In this document: positions 37,601 to 45,196 of the stretch, one piece after another
How positions within the stretch are numbered: position 1 is the stretch's first letter
How the letters are laid out: the number at the start of each line of letters is the position of its first letter
Assembly: GCA_051001135.1 (NCBI GenBank)
Contig: JBPCNO010000011.1
Location: forward strand, 58,940 to 122,939
Reading direction: 5' to 3'
Origin: CAWHMN01 sp051001135
GTDB lineage: Bacteria > Acidobacteriota > Terriglobia > Terriglobales > Acidobacteriaceae
Length of the DNA stretch: 64,000 nt
Position numbers and translations under genes: made by a program
The notes under the pieces: model-generated
The model's database searches: none
What the model saw: only the letters and a program-made list of their open reading frames with translations
What the model was told of the DNA's origin: nothing

Positions 37601-39115
37601 ATCGATCGGCGGATTGGTTACTTGCGCAAAGCGCTGCCGCAGAAATGCGTAGACGGAGCGCGGAGTGCGGGCGAGCGGCGCGATGGGCGTGTCGTCGCCC
37701 ATCGACCAGACCGCCTCTTTGCCTTCGGTCGCCATCGGCTTCAGAACCATAGCGACGTCTTCGCGGGAGTAGCCGAAGGCGCCATGAAGCCTATGGATAT
37801 CATCGGCCGAAAACGCGATGTCATCGGAGGGAGAGGGCTCCAGCCGCACATCGGCCACCAAAGCGTCGTAGGCGATGTCGCGATCGAAGCGCGCCAGCAG
37901 CGCCTCCGAGTCCAGCAACGTGTGCTGCTCCAGGTCAACCAGCAGCATCTCGCCTGGACCCAGCCGGCCACTCTCCTGGATCCGCTGGGGGTCGAGATCG
38001 ATGAGCCCGGCCTCCGACCCGGCGATCACCAGCCCATCGACCGTGACGAAGAAGCGGCAAGGACGCAGGCCATTGCGGTCGAGCGCCGCTCCCACGAACG
38101 GCCCGTCCGCGAACGCGACGGCCGCCGGTCCGTCCCATGGTTCAACGCAGTCGGCGTGGTATCGCATGAAGCCTGAGCGGGAGAAGGCCTGCGGTGGAGG
38201 CAGCAGCATGCGCACCGCCTGGCAGAGATCGCGTCCGTTGCGGGCCAGCAGTTCCACGGTTTCATCCAGACTGGTGGAGTCTGAGCCGTCGGGTGAGATG
38301 AGGGGATGACATTCCTGCGGAATCGTTGCCGCACGCGCATCCATTCGCGCCCGATTGCCCCAGATGGTGTTGATCTCGCCGTTGTGTGCAAGGGTACGCA
38401 GCGGCTGTGCCCGGCTCCAGGCTGGCGCGGCATTGGTCGCATAGCGTTGGTGGAAGATCGCGTAGGCCGTCGTGAATTCGGGCTCGCTGAGATCGGGGTA
38501 AAAGGTCGACAGCAGCGCGCCCGTACACAGCGCCTTATAGACCATCGTGGACGCGGAGAGAGAGCAAACGTGCACCCCCGTTGCCTCGCGCTCGAACTGT
38601 TTGCGGGCCAGAAAAAGCCGGCGGTCGAGTTCGTCCTGCTGATGGCTGGTGACCAGTGCCTGCAATATCCGCGGAGCGGAGGCGCGCGCCTGTTCTCCTA
38701 ATTGGTCTTCCCGAATCGGCACTCGCCGCCACGCCAGCAGTTCGAACCCGTGCGCGACCAGGCTCCGTTCGAACAGCCCAGTGGCGGAGACCTCCGCCTC
38801 CGGCGGCAGAAACAACACGCCCACCGCGGCGAGTTGCTCCGGGCGAATAGATAAGCTTGCACGCTGCAGCAACCAGGCACGCGGAATTTGTGTGAGGACG
38901 CCAACCCCGTCGCTGCTGAGTCCGTCGCAGGCCACCGCGCCACGATGCGCCAGGCGGCCCAGCGCAGTCAGGGCGTGGTGCAGCACGTCATGGGTAGGTT
39001 GGCCGGAGAGCTGCGCAACGAAGCCGACCCCACAGGAATCCCTGTGGAAAACCGGGTCGATCAGCGAATCGGAGGCCGCGAAGACCGCGGCCGCATGCGG
39101 CGTGGAGGTTCCCAT
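34613..39115 (-). CDS. gltB: glutamate synthase large subunit
   Basis: A 1500-aa enzyme that, with a small subunit, makes two glutamates from glutamine and 2-oxoglutarate. The class II amidotransferase nucleophile is Cys28 in [10 protein letters not shown], implying removal of a 27-residue propeptide. The central region carries [17 protein letters not shown]. The FMN-binding synthase domain has [20 protein letters not shown] and [19 protein letters not shown], and the 3Fe-4S cluster ligands are in [15 protein letters not shown]. The C-terminal glycine-rich beta-helix is complete. No gltD is adjacent, so the small subunit must be elsewhere or a ferredoxin-type partner used. Two 11-bp direct repeats lie 36-59 bases upstream of the start. 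Confidence 0.95.
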   Translation of the reverse strand: [1500 protein letters not shown]

Positions 39116-39415
39116 GAATCACTATAAGCTGACTTTGCATCACTGTCGCCAAAGAATACGGCTAAAGAATACGGGGGGGATGCGGTAGACTCCGGTGGAA
39201 GAGATTCCGCCCGTCGTTGACGTTCGTAAACTGTCGACATCCGTAGAACTGTCGCATGACGGAATGCGTATGGATTTTTTGGGCTCCATCCCTTCGTAGA
39301 CACCATCCGTCACATCAGCGCATTTTCTGGGCTGCCAGGCATTGGTTTGACCCTACAATGACGGATTCGTCACAAAGTAATCTGCAAGACCACCTGGACG
39401 GCGAGGTTAATTTGA
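39116..39415. promoter_or_regulatory. divergent gltB / efflux-pump intergenic region with two sets of direct repeats
   Basis: Next to gltB, AAAGAATACGG occurs at 39151-39161 and again at 39164-39174 (13-base period). Further right, CGTAAACTGTCGACAT (39225-39240) and CGTAGAACTGTCGCAT (39242-39257) form an imperfect repeat with a 17-base period. No gene is seen. The repeats are direct observations; a regulatory role for gltB and the pump respectively is inferred. Confidence 0.45.
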
Positions 39416-40498
39416 GTGCTCATGCGTAACTCTGCGTTCATAGCAATGGCGGTACTGGTGTTAACGGGCTGCGGTAAACCGGCCGCAACTCAACCGGGTG
39501 CCGGTGAAGGCCGCGCCATGCCCGTACAGACCCTCACCATCAACTCTTCTCCCGTGCCCACAAGCGACGAGTACGTTGCCACCATCAAGTCGCGCCACTC
39601 GGCCACCATCAATCCGCAGGTGGATGGCAACCTCATCCAGATTCAGGCGCATTCTGGCGATCGGGTGAAGGCCGGGCAGATCCTGATGGTGATCGATCCC
39701 CTGAAGCAGCAGGCTACGGTTGACTCGCTCATCGCGACGGAAAACCAGAAGCTCGCCCTCTACCAATACAACGAGATCGACCTCAAGCGGCAGAGGAAGC
39801 TCTTCGACGCAGGCGTGATCAGCCGGTCCGTGCTCGATCAGGCGGAGCAAGCCTACAGAAACGCCAAGGCTGATTACAACTCTTCCGTCGCCTCGCGGTC
39901 GACGCAACAGCAGCAGCTCGGCTATTACCGCATCCGGGCGCCGCGTGATGGCATCGTTGGCGACATTCCCGTACACATTGGAGATTACGTCTCGTCTACA
40001 ACATTGCTGACCACAGTCGATGAAAATCGCGATCTTGAGGCCTATATCTATATCCCGGTCGCACGGGCGGCGCAGGTGCGCCGCGGACTGAAGGTGGACA
40101 TTCTCGACGCCAGCGAGAAGCTCGTAGAGCCGACGCAGATCGACTTCGTCTCCCCGCAGGTGGACAACGGTCTGCAAGGCATTCTCGCCAAGGCCAACGT
40201 TCACTCCAAACCGGAACTTCTGCGCAATGCGCAGTTGGTGAAGGCGCGCGTGATCTGGAGTACCGCCGCCATGCCCACTGTTCCAGTGCTCGCCGTTTCG
40301 CGCCTCGGAGGCCAGGCTTTCGTTTACGTGGTGCAGAGCCAGGACGGCAAATCTATCGCCAGACAACGCCCCATCCAGCTGGGGGATACGGTCGGCAACA
40401 GCTATTCCGTACTAGGGGGCCTGCAAAATGGGGACAAAGTGATCGTCTCCGGGACTCAGATTCTAGCGGATGGCGCGCCCGTTCAGCCCCTTGGCTGA
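39416..40498 (+). CDS. RND efflux periplasmic adaptor lipoprotein (MFP)
   Basis: A 360-aa membrane-fusion protein. A lipoprotein signal MAVLVLTGC with the lipobox cysteine anchors it to the inner membrane. The lipoyl half-motifs SATINPQVDGNLIQIQAHSG and YRIRAPRDGIVGDIPVHIG flank a coiled-coil hairpin (QYNEIDLKRQRKLFDAGVIS). A beta-barrel and membrane-proximal domain follow (ILAVSRLGG-type end). The start is a GTG with GAGG nine bases upstream; an in-frame ATG follows six bases later. It links the RND permease encoded 77 bases downstream to an outer-membrane channel that is not encoded here. Confidence 0.93.
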   Translation: MLMRNSAFIAMAVLVLTGCGKPAATQPGAGEGRAMPVQTLTINSSPVPTSDEYVATIKSRHSATINPQVDGNLIQIQAHSGDRVKAGQILMVIDPLKQQATVDSLIATENQKLALYQYNEIDLKRQRKLFDAGVISRSVLDQAEQAYRNAKADYNSSVASRSTQQQQLGYYRIRAPRDGIVGDIPVHIGDYVSSTTLLTTVDENRDLEAYIYIPVARAAQVRRGLKVDILDASEKLVEPTQIDFVSPQVDNGLQGILAKANVHSKPELLRNAQLVKARVIWSTAAMPTVPVLAVSRLGGQAFVYVVQSQDGKSIARQRPIQLGDTVGNSYSVLGGLQNGDKVIVSGTQILADGAPVQPLG

Positions 40499-40575
40499 CC
40501 CGGTTGGTTGAGACGGTCGTCCCATGAACCTGGTGAAGCTTGCGACTTGGTTAAACCCGGAGAGGATCCTTTCCC

Positions 40576-43500
40576 TTGTTTGTTGATTTCTTCATTCGTC
40601 GACCAGTCTTTGCCACGGTCTGCGCCCTCCTGATCATCCTCGCGGGTGCAGTCGTCATTCCCAGCCTTCCTATCTCACTCTATCCCCAGCTTGCTCCTCC
40701 CCAAGTGACGGTGAGCAGCAACTACGTCGGCGCGAACGCGCAGGTGGTGGAATCGGCGGTGACCATTCCGCTGGAGCAGCAGATCAATGGCGTGCCGGGC
40801 ATGCGCTACATCACGTCCACCAGCGCGAGTGACGGCAGCAGCCAGATCACCACGACGTTCAATACGAACTACGACCTGGACATCGCAGCGGTTGACGTGC
40901 AGAACCGCGTCTCGACTGCCAGCGGACAATTGCCGGCGGAAGTAAACCAGACCGGTATCACGATCACCAAGGCCAACAGCAACTTCGTCTTCGCGGCCGG
41001 CTTCTATGCGGAGAATGGTGAATACTCCAATCTCTTCATCAGTAACTATCTCGACGTCTATGTGAAGGACGCGCTGAAGCGCATCCCCGGCGTTGGCGAC
41101 ATTCAGATCTTCGGTGAGCGCAAGTATGCAATGCGCATCTGGCTCGATCCCATGCGATTGGCATCGCGGACTCTGACCGCCTCGGACGTCGTCAATGCCC
41201 TTCGCGAACAAAACGTGGAAGTAGCGGCAGGCCAACTGGGGCAGCCTCCTTCAACCGGGAAGCAGGACTTCCAAATCACCGTCAATGCTGCAGGCAGGTT
41301 GAGCACGCCGGATCAGTTCGACAAGATCATCGTCAAAAGCACCCCCAACGGAATTGTTCAGATCAAGGACGTCGGCTATGCCGAGCTAGGTGCGGAAACC
41401 TACGGCGGCGCGCTCAAATTCAATGGCATAGAGACGATCGGCATCGGTGTGCAGCAGCTCAGTAACGCCAATGCGCTCGAGGTTGACCGCCAGGCGAAGG
41501 CCGCCCTCGCTCAACTCGCCACCAAGTTTCCTCCCGGGATGAAGTATGCCATCGCGTTCGATACGACGACAGTTGTTGGCGATTCCATTCGGGAGGTGGT
41601 GCAGACACTCATTGAAGCGATCATCATCGTCATCGTCGTCATCTTCTTCTTTCTTCAGGATTGGCGCGCCACCATCATTCCTGCCGTCACCATCCCGGTT
41701 TCGTTGGTCGGCACGTTTGCGTTCATCAAGATCTTCGGGTTCTCCATCAACTCGCTGACTCTTTTCGGGATCACCCTCGCTACAGGCCTGGTCGTCGATG
41801 ACGCCATCGTCGTCATCGAAAATGTGCAGCGTCACATCAGCGAAGGGGCGAGCGACCCGCACGAAGCGACTTCCGTCGCCATGTCCGAGGTGACCGGAGC
41901 GGTGATTGCGACCTCTCTGGTACTCATCTCCGTTTTCGTACCCGTATCTTTCTTTCCCGGAACCTCCGGCATCCTCTACAAACAATTTTCGCTCACGATC
42001 GCCTTCTCCATCGCGATCTCGGCTTTCAATGCGCTGACCCTTTCGCCCGCTCTTGCGGCGCTGTTGCTGCGAAAGCGGCCCGAGGGCCACGGTTTACTTC
42101 ATGCCGTCGACCTCGGTATCAAAAAGATGTCGAGCGGCTATGCCCGTGCCATCCACGGCGTGCTCCGCCTCCGCTATCTCATGCTGCTTCTCTTCTTCGT
42201 CGGTCTGACGGCCACGGTTTACATGTACAAGCATGTGCCCACGGCGTTCGTCCCGCAGGAAGACCAGGGGTACTTCATCATTCAGATCCAGGCGCCCCAG
42301 GGAGCTTCGCTCTCGTACACCGGACACTTGGCGGACCAGGCACAAGCGGTGCTGAGCCAGTACAAGGAGATTCAAGGCTCATTCGCCGTGAGCGGCTTCA
42401 GCTTTGCCGGTAACGCGCCGAACAATGGAATCATCTTCGCCAGCCTGACCTCCGCCGACAAACGCAAAGGTAAAGGGCAGTCCGCGGCAGACATCGTCGG
42501 CGATCTGCGTACAAAATTATTCAGCATTCCCGGCGGACTTCTGATTCCATTCGAACCTCCCGCCATCCAGGGCATCGGGAGTTTTGGCGGCTTCCAGTTC
42601 GAGCTCCAGGATCTTGGAGGAAACACACTGCAGGACCTTGATCGTGTAAGCCATACCATCACCGCAAAGGGGAACCAGGGCAAGGAACTGGCAGGCTTGT
42701 TCACCAGCTTCACTTCCAACGATCCACAACTCGCGATTGATATCAATCGCGAGAAGGCGAAAGCTCTGGGCGTTCCTTTCAATCAGATTACGGATGCCCT
42801 GCAGGTCTACATGGGATCGGAGTACATCAACAACTTCGATTTCAATAACCGCTCATACCGCGTCTACGTGCAGGCGGATCAGGGTTCGCGTCAAACGGCG
42901 AAAGACATTCGCCGCTTCTACGTTCGCTCTGACACAAATCAGATGATCCCACTCGATAACCTGGTCACGTTGCGGGATTCCTCGGCTCCCCAGATCATCA
43001 GCCACTACAATCTCTTTCGATCGGCGGAGATCGACGGCTCGGCCGGACCCGGCCTCAGCTCCAGCCAGGGCATCCAGGCAATGGAAAACCTCGCGAAGCA
43101 GAACATGCTCCACGGGATGACCTTCTCCTGGACCGGTCTTGCCCTGGAAGAGATCGAATCGAGCGGCAAGACGCTCATCATATTCGGCCTGGGCATTCTG
43201 GTTGTCTATCTGACTCTGTCGGCCCAATATGAGAGCTTCGCGTTGCCCTTCATCATCCTGCTGGCCGTGCCCATGGCCGTGCTCGGCGCGTTGACGGCTC
43301 AATCTTTGCGCGGACTGCCCAACGACATCTATTGCCAGATTGGTCTGGTCATGCTCATCGGTCTCGCCGCCAAGAACTCGATCCTGATCGTTGAGTTCGC
43401 GGAGCAATTGCGCAGGCAGGGGAGGTCCATCGTAGAAGCTGCAATCGAAGCGGCCGAGCTGCGGCTGCGCCCCATTCTCATGACTTCGTTTGCCTTCATC

Positions 43501-43713
43501 CTCGGTGTTCTTCCGCTGGTGTTTGCGAACGGGGCTGGCAAGCTCGGCAGGCACTCGGTAGGAACGTCGATCGTCGGCGGCATGCTTCTCTCCACCGTGC
43601 TCAATCTGTTCTTTATTCCGGTGCTCTACGTGGTTCTGAGCACCGTGCTATCCAAGCTCAAACGTAAACCCGTGGTGCCGGCGGTTGGACGGACGGAAGA
43701 GATGGCGTCGTAG
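40576..43713 (+). CDS. RND multidrug efflux permease, HAE1 family (AcrB/MexB-like)
   Basis: A 1045-aa inner-membrane proton/drug antiporter starting with TTG, preceded by AGAGGA. The N-terminus MFVDFFIRRPVFA is typical of the family. Landmarks include SLPISLYPQLAPPQVTVSS, the proton-relay acidic pair in helix 4 (GLVVDDAIVVIENV), and the second-half repeat QIGLVMLIGLAAKNSILIVE with a conserved lysine. GRSIVEAAIEAAELRLRPIL and the C-terminal helices complete the usual 12-helix layout with two large periplasmic loops. With the upstream adaptor it would export hydrophobic compounds, solvents or antibiotics through a TolC-type channel encoded elsewhere. Confidence 0.96.
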   Translation: MFVDFFIRRPVFATVCALLIILAGAVVIPSLPISLYPQLAPPQVTVSSNYVGANAQVVESAVTIPLEQQINGVPGMRYITSTSASDGSSQITTTFNTNYDLDIAAVDVQNRVSTASGQLPAEVNQTGITITKANSNFVFAAGFYAENGEYSNLFISNYLDVYVKDALKRIPGVGDIQIFGERKYAMRIWLDPMRLASRTLTASDVVNALREQNVEVAAGQLGQPPSTGKQDFQITVNAAGRLSTPDQFDKIIVKSTPNGIVQIKDVGYAELGAETYGGALKFNGIETIGIGVQQLSNANALEVDRQAKAALAQLATKFPPGMKYAIAFDTTTVVGDSIREVVQTLIEAIIIVIVVIFFFLQDWRATIIPAVTIPVSLVGTFAFIKIFGFSINSLTLFGITLATGLVVDDAIVVIENVQRHISEGASDPHEATSVAMSEVTGAVIATSLVLISVFVPVSFFPGTSGILYKQFSLTIAFSIAISAFNALTLSPALAALLLRKRPEGHGLLHAVDLGIKKMSSGYARAIHGVLRLRYLMLLLFFVGLTATVYMYKHVPTAFVPQEDQGYFIIQIQAPQGASLSYTGHLADQAQAVLSQYKEIQGSFAVSGFSFAGNAPNNGIIFASLTSADKRKGKGQSAADIVGDLRTKLFSIPGGLLIPFEPPAIQGIGSFGGFQFELQDLGGNTLQDLDRVSHTITAKGNQGKELAGLFTSFTSNDPQLAIDINREKAKALGVPFNQITDALQVYMGSEYINNFDFNNRSYRVYVQADQGSRQTAKDIRRFYVRSDTNQMIPLDNLVTLRDSSAPQIISHYNLFRSAEIDGSAGPGLSSSQGIQAMENLAKQNMLHGMTFSWTGLALEEIESSGKTLIIFGLGILVVYLTLSAQYESFALPFIILLAVPMAVLGALTAQSLRGLPNDIYCQIGLVMLIGLAAKNSILIVEFAEQLRRQGRSIVEAAIEAAELRLRPILMTSFAFILGVLPLVFANGAGKLGRHSVGTSIVGGMLLSTVLNLFFIPVLYVVLSTVLSKLKRKPVVPAVGRTEEMAS

Positions 43714-43717
43714 CGAG

Positions 43718-43756
43718 AGCAGCACGGACAGACAGCAGCACGGACAGACAGCAGCA
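43718..43756. repeat. short tandem repeat after the RND permease
   Basis: AGCAGCACGGACAGAC occurs twice in tandem (43718-43733 and 43734-43749), followed by a partial third copy (AGCAGCA). It begins four bases after the permease stop. Probably slippage-derived; no function is evident. Confidence 0.6.
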
Positions 43757-43796
43757 GGATCGGGCTGCTCTCGGCACGTGTCCCTCGATGATGCGA

Positions 43797-44078
43797 TCAG
43801 TCGATGAAGAAACCCATCTCTTCGAGCGCCCGATCCTGCAGCTCGACGTTCGGCAGACGCACCTTTTGCGAGTGGCGCAGGTTATGGCTGAACTTTTCCA
43901 GCACCGACCCGTTCAGATCCGTGCGCTTGTAGAGCACATCCATGAGCGCATTCGTATCCGTCTTGTACTCGCATTCGCCGGGAAGGCCGAACGCGGGCTT
44001 GATCTTCAGCAGCAGGGGGAAGGCGCCGAACTCCAGTGGATGGTCGAGAGAAACATTGGCAATCAGATTCACGCGCAT
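43797..44078 (-). CDS. small conserved-looking protein of unknown function
   Basis: I do not recognise this 93-aa protein, but it looks real: the start MRVNLIANVSLDHPLEFGA has AAGGA nine bases upstream, and the composition is that of a folded soluble protein (YKTDTNALMDVLYKRTDLNG, KVRLPNVELQDRALEEMGFF). It is the last gene of a minus-strand set after the xylose-isomerase-like and Gfo/Idh genes. No signal peptide or membrane helix is visible. Longer starts at 44096 and 44141 are possible but less well supported. Confidence 0.6.
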   Translation of the reverse strand: MRVNLIANVSLDHPLEFGAFPLLLKIKPAFGLPGECEYKTDTNALMDVLYKRTDLNGSVLEKFSHNLRHSQKVRLPNVELQDRALEEMGFFID

Positions 44079-44215
44079 GATGCGTGATCCTTCCATGTGT
44101 CCACGTAAGAGGCTATACGACAAATGAGCTACCCCGGGCATCGCTTCCGGGCCACTTCTCTACCACCTTCGAGATTCGCACCGTGACACAAGTACTCTGT
44201 TCCATGCCTGCAGAT

Positions 44216-45190
44216 CTATACCTGCAGCCGGCGCATATACTCCGCATCGATTTTGAGCGCCGCGAACGGCTCCATGTCGAACGATTCCTGCTCCACAAAC
44301 GCGTGGCGGATGGGTGCCTTCCGGGCGGCTTCAAAGATCGGGCGATAATCGATGCTTCCCCGGCCCAGCTCAGTGGAAACCGGCTCCGCCGATCCCGATG
44401 CCGGTGCTTTCGAACCATTCGTTCCGACTTTGAAATCCTTAGACCTGAAATCCTTGACGTGCAGCATGGAAAAGCGCGTCGGGTAGCGCTTCAGATACTC
44501 GACCGGGCTCTGCCCGCCGACAATCACCCAGCCACAGTCCATCTCCATCGTCACCTTTGCGGGATCGGTGAGCCGCAGCAGTTCATCGTAAGGCAGCACA
44601 CCCTGCTGGCGGCGGAATTCCTCCGTATGGTTGTGATAGCCGAAACGCAGACCGGCCGCGTGCACCGTTTCCCCAATGCGGTTGAACTGCTCGGCGTTCC
44701 AGCGCCAGTCATCCAGATCAAGCGGCTGCTTGCCGCCAGTGCTCGCCTTGCCGCCATCCCTCCGCCCCGGCGAGGAGCAGACGATGTACTCCAGCCCCAA
44801 CTCCTTACCGTAGCCGATGATCTCTTCAAGCTGTGGCTGAAGAGTCGGCAGCGGATAGTGGGCACTCACGCAGCGTAACCCGGCAGCCTGCATGGCGCTG
44901 CTCGTTTGCTTGGCAGTACGGCCATAGAAACCCGCCGCCTCCACTTCCTTGTAGCCCAGCGAGCCTACCTGTTTCAGTGTTCCCGGGAAATCCCGCTGCA
45001 ACTGGTCACGCACGGAGTAGAGCTGCAATCCGAGCGGAAGCCCCAGCGGCTGGGCGTGCGCCATTCGCAATCCCCCGCATGCGGCATACGTCGCAGCGTA
45101 GGCCGCGGCACTCCCTCCGGCCTTGAGAAAACTCCTCCGCGAGACGGTATCTATCGCGAGCTTCTCCAAAATGATCCTCCCGATGTCCAC
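44216..45190 (-). CDS. Tat-exported sugar phosphate isomerase/epimerase-like TIM barrel
   Basis: A 324-aa protein with a twin-arginine signal (SRRSFLKAGGSAAAYAATYA), so it acts outside the cytoplasm. The xylose-isomerase-like barrel shows metal-site landmarks EVEAAGFYG, YHNHTEEF, EMDCGWVIVGG, HVKDF and FVEQESFDME. It starts six bases after the Gfo/Idh stop and is almost certainly co-transcribed with it. An alternative TTG start at 45169 has GGGAGG seven bases upstream and gives a shorter, more usual Tat n-region. Such barrel plus oxidoreductase pairs handle keto-sugars or inositols; the periplasmic substrate is unknown. Confidence 0.85.
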   Translation of the reverse strand: MDIGRIILEKLAIDTVSRRSFLKAGGSAAAYAATYAACGGLRMAHAQPLGLPLGLQLYSVRDQLQRDFPGTLKQVGSLGYKEVEAAGFYGRTAKQTSSAMQAAGLRCVSAHYPLPTLQPQLEEIIGYGKELGLEYIVCSSPGRRDGGKASTGGKQPLDLDDWRWNAEQFNRIGETVHAAGLRFGYHNHTEEFRRQQGVLPYDELLRLTDPAKVTMEMDCGWVIVGGQSPVEYLKRYPTRFSMLHVKDFRSKDFKVGTNGSKAPASGSAEPVSTELGRGSIDYRPIFEAARKAPIRHAFVEQESFDMEPFAALKIDAEYMRRLQV

Positions 45191-45196
45191 GATCCC

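Noticed and set aside
37142..38176. 344-codon plus-strand open frame inside gltB
   Set aside because: Antisense to conserved gltB sequence, with the Arg-rich composition of a shadow frame.
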